From Candidatus Microthrix subdominans (GTDB lineage Bacteria; Actinomycetota; Acidimicrobiia; Acidimicrobiales; Microtrichaceae): a stretch of DNA of 64,000 bases. Of the stretch, positions 46,035-55,558 are shown in pieces. Within the stretch, counting starts at the first letter, position 1; every line of letters starts with the position of its first letter. The position numbers were made by a program, and so were the translations under genes. The stretch spans positions 1-64,000 of the forward strand of contig JADJZA010000008.1 of assembly GCA_016719385.1 (NCBI GenBank), in the 5' to 3' direction. A model generated the notes under the pieces. It was not told where the DNA came from and did no database searches. It saw only the letters and a list, made by a program, of their open reading frames with translations.

Positions 46035-47474
46035 CTAGAACTCGATGGCGGACAGGTCGGGGTGCCAGTGGCCGGCCCGGCGGACCGCCTCGGCCCAGCG
46101 CTCGCCGTTGAATTCGCCGGTGGGTTCAACCACGTCGGCGGGCTTCCACAGCTCGGCCAGCGCGGGCACCGAATCGAACCATCCCAGCGCAACGCCGGCG
46201 GCCAGGCCGCCGCCGCGGGCGGTGGCCTCGAGCACGGGCGACACCTCGACCGGCCGGGCAATCGCGTTGGCCAGCGCCTGCACGAACGTGGCGTTGAGTG
46301 ACATGCCACCGTCGATGCGCAATGCGTCGATGTCGGCCCCAGAGTCGGCCTCGGCCGCGGCGAGCAGCTCGGCGCCCCGTTGGGCGACCCCTTCGAGCAC
46401 CGCCCGCGTGACGTGGGCCTTGGTCGTGCCCCGGGTCAGCCCAAACAGGCCGCTGCGGGCGCCGTAGTCCCAGTGAGGCGTGCCCAGCCCAAGGGGGGCC
46501 GGCACAAACACGACGCCGTCGGCGTCGTCCACCGAGGCGGCCAGCGCGTCGGAGTCGGCTGCGTCGCCGAACAGCTCAAGGTCGTCGCGCAGCCACTCGA
46601 CGTTGGTGCCCGCCGACAACATGATCGCTTCGAGCGCCCAGGTGCGGGTGCCGCCTACCGACCAGCCGGCGATCGGGAAGCACCCGGCGGCGGTGCGGGG
46701 CTCGGTCGGGCGGTCGCCCGGGGTGCAAACGTCGAGCATCGCCCCGGTGCCGAAGGTGGCCTTGGCCGCGTCGGGCACGACGGCGCCCTGGCCGATCATC
46801 GACGCCTGCTGGTCGCCCAGCACGGCGAGCAGCGGGGGAGCGCCGGCCAGGCGATCGAGGCTGCCGAGGTGGCCGAGCGAGTCGCCGATGGTCGGCAGCG
46901 ACGCCAGCGGGATGTTCAGCTTGTCGATCACCGCCGAGTTCCAGGCGTCGGCTGCGGTGGTGGTCAGGCCGGTCATCGAGGCGTTGGAGGCGTCGGTGAC
47001 AAACGTGGCGCCGCCGGACAGGATCCAGGCCAGGAACGTGTCGATCGTGCCGCACAGCAGCCCGCGGGAGCGGTCGAGGTCAAACTCGTTGAGCAGGTTG
47101 GCCATCTTGGTCGCGCTGTGGTTCGGCGCCAGCCGCAGCCCCTCGGCGGCCAGCACCAGGCAGTCGCCCACCGTGCGCAGGTCCTGCCAGCCCTGGCCGG
47201 GCGCCACCGGGCGGCCCGTCGACGGATCCCAGACCACGGTGGAGGCCCGCTGGTTGGTGATCGCCACGCCGTCGGGGGCGCCGTCGGCCTCGATCGACTC
47301 GGTGGCAAGACGCAGCGCCGAGCGTCCGAGTTCCTCGGCGTCAAACTCGACCAGTCCCGGGACCGGCGTGATCGGCAGCGCCGGGACCCGCCGTTCGCCG
47401 CTCAGTGAACCGTCGGGGGCGGCCCGCGCCACCCGGATCGAGCTGGTCCCCACGTCGATGATCAACACGCTCAC
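46035..47474 (-). CDS. glpK: glycerol kinase (FGGY family)
   Basis: GTG 47474, overlapping the preceding stop (GTGA), starts SVLIIDVGTSSIRVARA, the FGGY phosphate-1 motif. PDGVAITNQRASTVVWDPST and GQGWQDLRT match the glycerol kinase signature (ITNQRE, WQD). FGTGAMLDVCTPGDRP, GGTRTWALEAIMLSAGTNVE and PLGLGTPHWDYGARSGLFGL follow, with the C-terminal IDGGMSLNATFVQALANAIA. The 479-residue length is normal. The match to glycerol kinase is good but weaker than for E. coli-type enzymes, so another polyol is possible. Position behind glpD and a glycerol-type FAD oxidase supports glycerol use. Confidence 0.8.
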   Translation of the reverse strand: MSVLIIDVGTSSIRVARAAPDGSLSGERRVPALPITPVPGLVEFDAEELGRSALRLATESIEADGAPDGVAITNQRASTVVWDPSTGRPVAPGQGWQDLRTVGDCLVLAAEGLRLAPNHSATKMANLLNEFDLDRSRGLLCGTIDTFLAWILSGGATFVTDASNASMTGLTTTAADAWNSAVIDKLNIPLASLPTIGDSLGHLGSLDRLAGAPPLLAVLGDQQASMIGQGAVVPDAAKATFGTGAMLDVCTPGDRPTEPRTAAGCFPIAGWSVGGTRTWALEAIMLSAGTNVEWLRDDLELFGDAADSDALAASVDDADGVVFVPAPLGLGTPHWDYGARSGLFGLTRGTTKAHVTRAVLEGVAQRGAELLAAAEADSGADIDALRIDGGMSLNATFVQALANAIARPVEVSPVLEATARGGGLAAGVALGWFDSVPALAELWKPADVVEPTGEFNGERWAEAVRRAGHWHPDLSAIEF

Positions 47475-47941
47475 GTTGGCTCCCCTTGTTCCTCTGCCTG
47501 CCCGGCTCGGTGCTGGCGGTTGGCGATCGCAGCCCCGATCATGCCGCACGTCGCCATTAGCAGCGACAGATAGACGATGCCGATCAGGGCCAGGCCGTCG
47601 ACCCCACCGGAAACGGTGGCGACCAACAGGCCGATCGCCTGCACCACCAGGTACCCGGCGGCGGCCGCAGCGGCCCCGTTGGGCACGGCCCGTCCGGGTG
47701 CGCGGCCGCCGGCAACCCAGCCGCCGACGCCGGCCGACATCAGGATCAGCAGCGAGAACAGCGCGCCGATCCCCGACGACGGGTTGTCTCGGCCGGACTG
47801 GGCCAACGAGTTGACGATCGCCAGCGGGCCGCACAGCAGGGCGGTGACGGCACCGCCGCGCACGATGGCGTCCATGCGCAGGGCAGCAAACGCCCCGGGG
47901 GCGGGTTCGGCAGGCTCGATGGGTTCGTACTGCTCGCTCAT
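47471..47941 (-). CDS. four-helix membrane protein in the glycerol operon
   Basis: ATG 47941 overlaps the stop of the FAD oxidase gene (ATGA) and its own stop overlaps the glpK start, so three genes are translationally coupled. The 156-residue product has an acidic Pro/Glu-rich tail (MSEQYEPIEPAEPAPG) and four hydrophobic segments (GAVTALLCGPLAIVNSLA, IGALFSLLILMSAGVGGWVA, AAGYLVVQAIGLLVATVSGG, ALIGIVYLSLLMATCGMIG). It is not an aquaglyceroporin, because no NPA motif is present. Function unknown; the conserved coupling suggests a role with the glycerol enzymes. Confidence 0.75.
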   Translation of the reverse strand: MSEQYEPIEPAEPAPGAFAALRMDAIVRGGAVTALLCGPLAIVNSLAQSGRDNPSSGIGALFSLLILMSAGVGGWVAGGRAPGRAVPNGAAAAAAGYLVVQAIGLLVATVSGGVDGLALIGIVYLSLLMATCGMIGAAIANRQHRAGQAEEQGEPT

Positions 47942-49476
47942 GCGGCACCGCCTGCCCTGTCGACCTCGGCTGGCACCGGCCCCAGGCCGAGCCCTCCCGG
48001 GTTCAACAGGTTCTCGGGGTCGAGCGCGTCCTTGACGGCCCGCAGCACGTCGAAGCCGCCGCCGAGCGCGTCGGCCATGAACGACGCCCGGCCGATGCCG
48101 ATGCCGTGGTGGTGCGACAGCGACCCGCCGCCGTCGAGCACGGCACGGGTGGCCGCCGCCCACGCCTGCTGGTGGTAGGCGGTGCGCTGCTCGGGCTCCA
48201 CCCCGCCGGCGAAGGTGAAGTACAAACAGCCCCCGTCAAGGTAGCTGTGGGACTGGTGCGTCGAGGCGGCGAGCGTGCCGGGCACGGCGGCCAGCGCTGC
48301 CACGACGTCGCGGGCCAGAGGTGCCATCACGCTCCACGGCCCGCTGATCTCCATCGTGTCGACGACGAAGCCCTTGCCCACCAGGTCCTCCAGCTCGGCG
48401 ACGTTGTTGCGCCGCTGCATCCACTTCTCGACCAGCGCCACGTCGGCGGTGGTGCCCTGTGCGGTGGCCTCGTCGTCGAGCACGCCCAGGGTGGCCTCGA
48501 TGATGGCGGGGTCGCCCTCGTCCAGCGCCAGCAGCAGTGCCACGTCGCCGGTGCCAAAGCCGCGGTCGGCCTCCACCGCGTCGTACAGGCGCAGCACGGC
48601 GGGGGTGGCACCCCGCTGCACCGTGCGTCGCATCACGTCGAGGCCGGCGTCCAGGGTGTCGAAGGTATAGGCGGCCCGCCCTTCGGTGGCGGGCAGCGGG
48701 CGGGCCCGCAGGTGGACGCCCACGATGACGCCCAGGGTTCCCTCCGAGCCGACGAACAGCTGGGTGAGGTCGGGTCCCTGGGCGGCGCGGGGCGCACCGC
48801 CGGTGGTGATCAGCGTGCCGTCGGCCAACACGACGTCGAGGCCCACCACCAGGTCCTCGATCTTGCCGTACCGGGTTGAAAATTGGCCGGCGCCGCGGCA
48901 GGCCACCCAGCCGCCGACGGTCGACAGGGCCATCGACTGGGGCCAGTGCCCCACGGTCAGCTGGTGCTCGGCCCGCAGCTCGGCCTCAAACACGTCGCCA
49001 AACGTGCCCGGCAGCACCGACACGATGCCGGAGGTGGCATCGACGGCGCCGATGCCGGCCAGGCCGCACATGTCCAGGGCCACCCCGCCCAGCAGGGGAA
49101 CCGATGCGCCCAGCACGCCGGAGCGGCCGCCGGTGACGGTGACCGGCACGCCGTCGGCGGCGCAGGCGTTGACGACCGCCACCACGCCATCGACGTCGGT
49201 GGGCCGGGCCACCGCACCGGCGAGGGCCGGCACCTCGCCCTCGGTGGCCCACACCAGGCCGATCGGCCACCAGTCGCGGGAGTGCTCGGCCAGGGTGGCG
49301 GGAGAGACGTCCACCTCCACGCCGGTGGCGGCCAGCCGCTCGACGAACCCCTCGGGCAGCGGGCGCTCCAGGCCGAAGCGGGAGCGGGCCTGGGCCGGGT
49401 CTCCGGCCAGGGCGATGCCGGGCGTCGGCGCACCGGCGCCGAGGGGGAGGGGAGCGGCTGGTGGAGAAACATCCAT
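47938..49476 (-). CDS. FAD-linked oxidase, alkyl-DHAP synthase-like
   Basis: The 512-residue product has a PCMH-type FAD domain: VTVTGGRSGVLGASVPLLGG, IVSVLPGTFGDVFEAELRAE, MALSTVGGWVACRGAGQFST and TQLFVGSEGTLGVIVGV. The C-terminal cap has LSHHHGIGIGRASFMADALG and LDPENLLNPGGLGLG. HHHGIG and the overall plan fit alkyldihydroxyacetonephosphate synthase and related 2-hydroxy-acid oxidases. Between glpD and glpK it likely works on a glycerol- or DHAP-derived substrate; an ether-lipid role is possible but not shown. Confidence 0.8.
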   Translation of the reverse strand: MDVSPPAAPLPLGAGAPTPGIALAGDPAQARSRFGLERPLPEGFVERLAATGVEVDVSPATLAEHSRDWWPIGLVWATEGEVPALAGAVARPTDVDGVVAVVNACAADGVPVTVTGGRSGVLGASVPLLGGVALDMCGLAGIGAVDATSGIVSVLPGTFGDVFEAELRAEHQLTVGHWPQSMALSTVGGWVACRGAGQFSTRYGKIEDLVVGLDVVLADGTLITTGGAPRAAQGPDLTQLFVGSEGTLGVIVGVHLRARPLPATEGRAAYTFDTLDAGLDVMRRTVQRGATPAVLRLYDAVEADRGFGTGDVALLLALDEGDPAIIEATLGVLDDEATAQGTTADVALVEKWMQRRNNVAELEDLVGKGFVVDTMEISGPWSVMAPLARDVVAALAAVPGTLAASTHQSHSYLDGGCLYFTFAGGVEPEQRTAYHQQAWAAATRAVLDGGGSLSHHHGIGIGRASFMADALGGGFDVLRAVKDALDPENLLNPGGLGLGPVPAEVDRAGGAA

Positions 49477-49515
49477 GGTGAAGCGGGTCCTTTCGAGAGG
49501 GGGGAGAGGGGGGCG

Positions 49516-51210
49516 CTAGGCGCGGGTGCCGGCGGGAACGCCCGGCGGCAGGGCCTGGTCGGTCTCGGCGGCCAGCTCGGCGTCGACGACCGCTTCGAAC
49601 GCCGCCACCTGGCGGGCGATCTCGGCCTCGTCCCAGCCGAGCAGCGGGGCGACGTCGGCGGCGACCGCAGGTGCGGCCCGGCGGGTGGCGTTGCGGTCCA
49701 GCAGCAGGGCGCGGGTGCGGCGGCTGAGCACGTCGACCAGCGTGGTGGCCATCTCCGCCCGGGCGGCGTGGCGGGCCTCGGCCCGCAGATAGGGCAGGCC
49801 CTCCACCATGGGTTCGGCCAGCTCGGGGTGCTCGGCGATGTCGGCCATCAGTGCGGTGGCCTCGCCGCCGTAGCGCCGGGCCAGGTGGTCGCCGGTCGCC
49901 CGGTCCAACCCGGCGGCCACGGCGGCGTCGGCGATCCTGTCCCAGCCGTCGGCGCCACGCAGGGCCAGCCGGGCGGTCGGCGAACGCTTGGCCACGTCGG
50001 GCCGGTCGGCGCCCAGCAGCGACGTCACCACCTCGTCGACGGCGTCTGCGGCCATCTGGCGGTAGGTGGTCAGCTTGCCGCCGGTCACCGTCACCATCCC
50101 GCTGGGCGAGGTCAGCACGCTGTGCTGACGGGACAGGTCGGCGGTGCGGCCGGACCCGCCGTTCGTCACCAGCGGTCGCAGCCCGGCCCAGGTGCCGGTG
50201 ACGTCGGCGTGGGTCAGGCCGGCGCCGGTCCAGGCGTTGAGTGCGCCCAGCAGGTAGGCGACGTCCTCCGGGGTGCACTGCGGGTCGTCGATCGGCCCGT
50301 CGTAGTTGGTGTCGGTGGTGCCGATGTAGGTGTGGTCGCCCCACGGCACGACGAACACCGACCGTCGGTCGCCCTTCACCGGCAGGATCACGCCGATGTC
50401 GTTGCGCACCCGGTCCCAGGGCACGGTCAGGTGGATGCCCTTGGCCGGGGTGATCGAGCGGGGGTGGGCCGCTTCGTCGAGCGCCCGCACGTCGTCGGCA
50501 AACACGCCGCCTGCGTTGATGACGGTGTCCGCGTCGATCGTGAAGCGCTCGCCGTCGGCCTCCACTTCCACGCCGTCGATGATGCGGCCGGCCGTTTTGC
50601 GCAGCCCCAGTGCCCTCACCCGGTTGGCGGCCACGGCGCCGTAGTCGAGTGCTGCGGTGCGGATCACGGTCAGCACCAGCCGGGCGTCGTCGGCCGCAGC
50701 GTCGTAGTAGATGTAGGCGCCGCCGATCTTGTCGGCGGGCAGCGTGGGCATGTGGGCGATCGCTTCGGCGGTGTCGATCCGCTGATGAAACTTGCCGATG
50801 CGCCAGCCGCCGGTGGCGTCGTAGGCCCACATTGCGGCGCCCAGCGTGCGGGACAGCTTCTTGGGGATCAGCCCGTCCTTGGCGAACAGCGGCAACAGAA
50901 ACGGTTGGATGTCCACCAGGTGGGGGGCGTTGGCCAGCAGCCGTCGACGCTCGTGCAGCGCCTGGTACACGAGGGCCACGTCGCCCTGCTGGAGGTAGCG
51001 CAACCCGCCGTGCACCAGCTTGGAACTCTTCGACGATGTGCCCGATGCGAAGTCGCCGCCGTCGATCAGCGCGGTGCGCAGGCCGCGAGCTGCGGCGTCG
51101 AGGGCGACCCCCGCACCGGTGATGCCGCCCCCGATCACCACCAGGTCGAAGTGTCGGGTCCGCAGCGCCTGCAACGCCTCGGATCGCTTGAAGGATGCCT
51201 CTTGGCTCAT
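49516..51210 (-). CDS. glpD: aerobic glycerol-3-phosphate dehydrogenase
   Basis: The 564-residue flavoprotein oxidises glycerol-3-phosphate to DHAP at the membrane and passes electrons to quinone. The N-terminal FAD motif is FDLVVIGGGITGAGVALDAA (G-G-G-x2-G), then LIDGGDFASGTSSKSSKLVH and GGLRYLQQGDVALVYQAL, the GlpD signature. PAKGIHLTVPW, FVVPWGDHTYIGTTDTNYDG and MVTVTGGKLTTYRQMAADAV complete the fold, with a helical C-terminal domain. It is the first gene of the operon glpD, FAD oxidase, membrane protein, glpK. Confidence 0.92.
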   Translation of the reverse strand: MSQEASFKRSEALQALRTRHFDLVVIGGGITGAGVALDAAARGLRTALIDGGDFASGTSSKSSKLVHGGLRYLQQGDVALVYQALHERRRLLANAPHLVDIQPFLLPLFAKDGLIPKKLSRTLGAAMWAYDATGGWRIGKFHQRIDTAEAIAHMPTLPADKIGGAYIYYDAAADDARLVLTVIRTAALDYGAVAANRVRALGLRKTAGRIIDGVEVEADGERFTIDADTVINAGGVFADDVRALDEAAHPRSITPAKGIHLTVPWDRVRNDIGVILPVKGDRRSVFVVPWGDHTYIGTTDTNYDGPIDDPQCTPEDVAYLLGALNAWTGAGLTHADVTGTWAGLRPLVTNGGSGRTADLSRQHSVLTSPSGMVTVTGGKLTTYRQMAADAVDEVVTSLLGADRPDVAKRSPTARLALRGADGWDRIADAAVAAGLDRATGDHLARRYGGEATALMADIAEHPELAEPMVEGLPYLRAEARHAARAEMATTLVDVLSRRTRALLLDRNATRRAAPAVAADVAPLLGWDEAEIARQVAAFEAVVDAELAAETDQALPPGVPAGTRA

Positions 51211-51410
51211 CGCTGACCTGCCACGTCGTCAAACACGTTCCCCGCCCGCAGCAGCGCGTTGGGCAGGCCCGTCGGGGGATGGTGCCAGGGTACGGCGCCC
51301 GCCAAGGCGGGTGCGCCATTACAGCCCGGGGCTGCGAACCGAGAGGGCGGAGGGTCCGCGAACCCCGCCAACCCCACCGCTATCGTCGGCGAAGCAGCGG
51401 GGCAGGCGGC

Positions 51411-53392
51411 ATGGACACACGCGACTCCATTCAGTTTTCCGACGAACCCCACGGCTCTCGGCGTCCCAGCGACGCTGCGAGACGGGGTCGTCCCGCGCAA
51501 GGGCGGGCCTGGTCGCCCGTCGTTGTCGGCGCGCCTGTGCGCCCGGGCCGCTGGGTCGATCTCACCGAGGAGGACTTCGACGATCCGCTGAGCGGCGTCT
51601 ATCCCCAGGTGGACGGTTCGTGGGTCGAGACGGGCCAGCGGCCCTACGACCACTCAGTCGACGGCTACATCAACGAGGGCTACCCCGACGACGGTTTCGT
51701 CGACGATGGCGTGGTGGATCACCGCGTCGTCGACCGACAGGTCGCCGACGGTGCCTATGTCGATGACGGATACGCACACGAGCAGCACGTGGATGGCGAC
51801 TACGCCTGGAACGGCTACGAGTGGATCCTCCAGGTCCCCGAGGTGGTGTCGGCTGATCAGTTCGAACACGCCGGGTACGAGCCGGACGCCTACGCCCCGT
51901 CCGGCCGAGCGGCGGGCGATCCGCCGGCCCCTTGGTGGGAGGTGCCCATCTGGAAGCCACCCCGCGTGTTCTTCGTCATCGGTGCGTTGGCCATCACCCT
52001 GATCGCTTGGCCACTGTCGAAGGGCTCCGAGGTGGACCGTGCCGGTGCCGCCACCGGGGAGGGGCCTGTGGGCTCGGTCCCGGTTGCCGATGGCGGCGAT
52101 TCCACCGGCGCTGGTTCCTTTGGTCGCCAGTGGTCGGCCAAGGTGCCCGGGGTCCTGACCTTTCTGGGTAACCCGAGCCGTAGCTTCAACGGGTCCGGGC
52201 CGCTTCCGGCCAACCCACGGGTGGCCGCCCGTCACGATCCGGCCGGTTCCGGCGCCGGCCCCAGCTCGCAGACGCTCATCGCCGAACGCGAGGGTCGCAC
52301 CTGGGCGATCACCGCCGGCCTCGACGGCAAGGTCGGCTTCAGCGACGCCGACACCGGCGAGCAGCTGCTCAGCCCGCTGGAAACCTCGCGGCCGATCCGG
52401 GCCACCCCCACCCTCGACCCCGACGGCTACCCCTGTTGTACGTCGGCGGCGACGACGGCGAGCTGCGGGTGGTGGCCCTCGACCGGGGCGGAACCCCCGA
52501 TGTGGTGTGGAGCCTTCGCGCCTCGTCGGTCAGCCCCTCGCAGTGGGGCACCGACTGGAGCGGCTCGCCGCTCCTCATCGGCGACCGGCTGGTCGTCGGA
52601 GGGGGCAACTCCAACCTGCACGTCATCAAGTTGAACCGTTCGATGGGCAAAGGCGGCCGGGTGCGGGTGAGCCCCGAACTCGAGGCCAACATCCCCACCT
52701 GGGACGACGAGCTGTCCGCAGTGCTCGGCGACCGCCAGACCGGGGTGGACGCCTCGATCGCCATGGACGGGTCCATCGCCTGGGTGGTCAACGGCGGCGG
52801 GCTGCTCACCGGCTGGGACCTGTCGCCGCTCGATCGCGGCGGCCGGCCCACCCGGGTGCTGCGCTTCTGGGCGGGCGACACCGTCAAAACCTCGCTCACC
52901 TTGGACGAGACCGGGGCGATTTACCTGGCCACCGCCGGACACCGGGGCACTGGCCGCACCAAGGAGCTGGGCCGGGTGATGAAGCTCGACCCGACGCGCC
53001 CCGACGATCCGCTGGTGTGGTCGAAGACCGATCCGGGCCTCAGCGAAGACGGGGTGGTCGGTGCGCCGGTCATCACCGCCGGCCTGGTCGTCGTCGCCGG
53101 CGAGCAGGGCGAGCTGGTCGGCTTCGACCGGGCCACGGGCCAGGTGCTGTGGGTGCGAAAGATCCAGGCACCCGCCCGTGCGACGCCGGTGATGGTCGAC
53201 GATGCGATGGTGCTCGGCAGCTGCGACGGGCTGGTCCGTGCGTGGGACCTCAGCAGCGATGGCCCCGAGGAGCGCTGGTCGGTCAACGTCGGCGGCTGCG
53301 TCGAGGCGCCGGTCACCGCCTGGAAGGGGCGGCTGTTCGTTCCCCAGCGCGACGGCGGCCTGGCGGTCGTCGGCGACGCGGCTGCCGGATAG
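51411..53392 (+). pseudogene. membrane-anchored PQQ-like beta-propeller, single-base deletion
   Basis: ATG 51411 begins an acidic N-terminal region with aspartate-rich repeats (DDGFVDDGVVDHRVVDRQVA), one membrane helix near residue 190 (VFFVIGALAITLIAWPL) and then propeller blades: WAITAGLDGKVGFSDADTGE, LVVGGGNSNLHVIKLNR, GAIYLATAGHRGTG, LVVVAGEQGELVGFDRATGQ and VLGSCDGLVRAWDL. At 52430 the frame breaks. Adding one C to the run in TACCCCTG restores GYPLLYVGGDDGELRVVA and joins both parts into about 660 residues. This is the only clear indel in the right half of the window and may be a sequencing slip. Confidence 0.75.
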
Positions 53393-53416
53393 GGCAGCGG
53401 GGTTACCTTGCCCACG

Positions 53417-54178
53417 ATGGTCGACGTCTTTCACCTCGGGTTGTCTCGGCCCCAGCTGATGGGCGCCACGGTGGCAATCCTGCCCGGCGATCCCGGACGG
53501 GTCGAGCGCATCGCCTCGATGATGGAGCGCCCCCGGGCGCTGGCCAGCCAGCGGGAGTTCGTCTCGTGGCTCGGCCACCTCGACGGCCGCCCGGTCGTCG
53601 TGTGTTCGACGGGCATCGGCGGCCCGTCCACCTCGATCGCAGTCGAGGAGCTGGCCCAGCTGGGCATCCGCACCTTCCTCCGGGCGGGCACCACCGGTGC
53701 CATCCAGGACGATCTCAACATCGGCGACCTGGTCGTCAGCACGGCGTCGGTTCGCCTCGACGGTGCCAGCGAGCACTTCGCCCCGATTGCGTTCCCGGCG
53801 GTGGCCGACTTCGCCTGCACCACCGCGCTCGTCGAGTCCGCCCGGGCCCTGGGCGTCGAGCCCCACGTGGGGGTGACCGTCTCGTCGGACACCTTCTACC
53901 CGGGCCAGGAGCGCTACGACACCTTCTCCGGACGGGTGGTTGGGCGTTTCGAGGGCAGCCTGGAGGCATGGCGGTCGATGGGGGCGCTCAACTACGAGAT
54001 GGAGTCGGCCACCCTGTTCACCATGTGTGCCACCCAGGGTCTGCGGGCCGGGTGCGTCGCCGGCGTCATCGCCAACCGCCTCACGTCCGAGACGCCGGAC
54101 GAGCACGCCGCCGAGCAGGTCGAGCTCACTACCAGGCGGGTGGTCATCGAGGCGGCCCGCCGCCTGCTCGACGGCTGA
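53417..54178 (+). CDS. udp: uridine phosphorylase
   Basis: The protein is very close to E. coli Udp from its first residues (VDVFHLGLSRPQL). VAILPGDPGRVERIA is the phosphate-binding start, VVCSTGIGGPSTSIAVEELA and FLRAGTTGAIQ hold the phosphate arginine, VSSDTFYPGQERYDTFSGRV is the uracil pocket, and MGALNYEMESATLFTMCAT holds the ribose-binding Met-Glu. It splits uridine into uracil and ribose-1-phosphate. ATG 53417 is preferred over the upstream TTG 53408 because the family starts close to VFHLGL. It starts 24 bases after the propeller gene. Confidence 0.9.
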   Translation: MVDVFHLGLSRPQLMGATVAILPGDPGRVERIASMMERPRALASQREFVSWLGHLDGRPVVVCSTGIGGPSTSIAVEELAQLGIRTFLRAGTTGAIQDDLNIGDLVVSTASVRLDGASEHFAPIAFPAVADFACTTALVESARALGVEPHVGVTVSSDTFYPGQERYDTFSGRVVGRFEGSLEAWRSMGALNYEMESATLFTMCATQGLRAGCVAGVIANRLTSETPDEHAAEQVELTTRRVVIEAARRLLDG

Positions 54179-54342
54179 GCTCACCGCCAGAGCGGCCACC
54201 GTGGGTATCGATGCCCGCCACCCACAGCGAGTTGTCGGCACCCGCATGACGGTCCGGCTCCTTGCGCCGTACGATTTCGCCCAGAAGTCGGATTGGCGAG
54301 CCGCACAGCGGCGCCGCCGTCGGACGTGGGGGAGAGGCACGC

Positions 54343-55329
54343 ATGGAGCCAGAAGCTGGGGTGTCCGGCAGTGACGGCGCTGGCGGTGGCGGCCCGAGCC
54401 GATGGACGGTCCTGGGCATCGGCGTCGCGGCGCTCGTCGTGCTGATCGGGGTGACGATCGTGACTGTGGGCAACGACAACTCCGGTGACGGGGGCGAGGT
54501 GGTCACCCGTGCCGAGGCGGCTCTCGACAAGGCGGGCATCGCGGATGCCAAGGTGCAGGCGGGCAAGAACGGCACCATCACCGTGTCCGGCGTCGACGCG
54601 GACGACTCCGGGCGTATTCCCGACGTGCTGGCCGGCGTCGACGGCGTCGACGACATCGAGGTGAAGGCGGTGACCGGGGAGTCGGCGTCCAACACGCCCG
54701 ACTCCAAGCCCGCCGACGACTCCAAGGATGCTGCGTCGTCGACCGACGAGTTCGTGTCCACGCCGAAGCCGCCCAAGAGCACACCAAAGGTGCCCCTCCC
54801 CGAAGGGGTCGAACGGATGGGCGTCTACCAGGGCGGCAAGCTCTTCCTGGTCGGCAAGGTGCCCAGCTACGCCGACGGCAACCGTCGCATCAACGCCGCC
54901 AAGGAGATCCTGGGCCCGGACAACGTCTTCAACCTGTACGAGGTCGAAAAGTCCAGCTCGCCCAGCGACGACGGCGTCATCATCGTCGCCGAGCCGTTCG
55001 TGTTTCCGGCGGAGTCGGCCGAGCTGCCCGAGTCGTTCTTCAGCCTGGCCGACCTGGGCGTGGCCATCATGAGCCGCTTCGACCAGACCCAGATGACGAT
55101 CACCGGCCACACCGACAGCTCGGGCGACGCCGCCGCCAATCAGAAGCTGTCTGAGGAGCGGGCGGAGGCGTTCAAGACCTACCTGGTCGACAAGGGAGTG
55201 GACGCCTCACGGGTCACCGTCGTTGGGAAGGGCTCCTCCGATCCGGCTTTCCCCAACGACACCGCCGCCAACCGGGCCAAGAACCGCCGCATCGAGGTCT
55301 CGCTGAAGGGCCTCCTCCTCGGTGAGTAG
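54343..55329 (+). CDS. OmpA-family C-terminal domain protein with BON-like region
   Basis: GGGGGAGAGG precedes ATG 54343. The 328-residue product has a Gly-rich start, one membrane helix (WTVLGIGVAALVVLIGVTIV), two BON/OmpATb-type alpha-beta units (AKVQAGKNGTITVSGVDADD and GKLFLVGKVPSYADGNRRIN) and a C-terminal OmpA domain: DQTQMTITGHTDSSGDAAAN, QKLSEERAEAFKTYLV, NDTAANRAKNRRIEVSL. OmpA domains bind peptidoglycan. The plan recalls mycobacterial OmpATb/ArfA. A diverged copy of its middle segment occurs at 59455-59525. Confidence 0.85.
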   Translation: MEPEAGVSGSDGAGGGGPSRWTVLGIGVAALVVLIGVTIVTVGNDNSGDGGEVVTRAEAALDKAGIADAKVQAGKNGTITVSGVDADDSGRIPDVLAGVDGVDDIEVKAVTGESASNTPDSKPADDSKDAASSTDEFVSTPKPPKSTPKVPLPEGVERMGVYQGGKLFLVGKVPSYADGNRRINAAKEILGPDNVFNLYEVEKSSSPSDDGVIIVAEPFVFPAESAELPESFFSLADLGVAIMSRFDQTQMTITGHTDSSGDAAANQKLSEERAEAFKTYLVDKGVDASRVTVVGKGSSDPAFPNDTAANRAKNRRIEVSLKGLLLGE

Positions 55330-55558
55330 TTCCCGTTCCGCTTAGCTCGTTTACCCCGGCACCGCGAGTCGTCCCGCTCGATACTTCGATCTTCTCGTGC
55401 CAACGCTCACTATCGAGCGTCCTCGCAATTGGATCCCTCTCCATTCGACTGCACAGCAGCTTCCATGACGAAGAACTCCGGCCAAATCAGAGTTCTGCCA
55501 GGCTTTCCCTCCTCCATGGAACAACAGGTGAATCGGCCTCGACTAACATTTGCTATTC

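Noticed and set aside
48883..51216. A 777-codon plus-strand frame opposite glpD and the FAD oxidase
   Set aside because: Antisense of two conserved flavoprotein genes; the text is low-complexity Gly/Gln/His.
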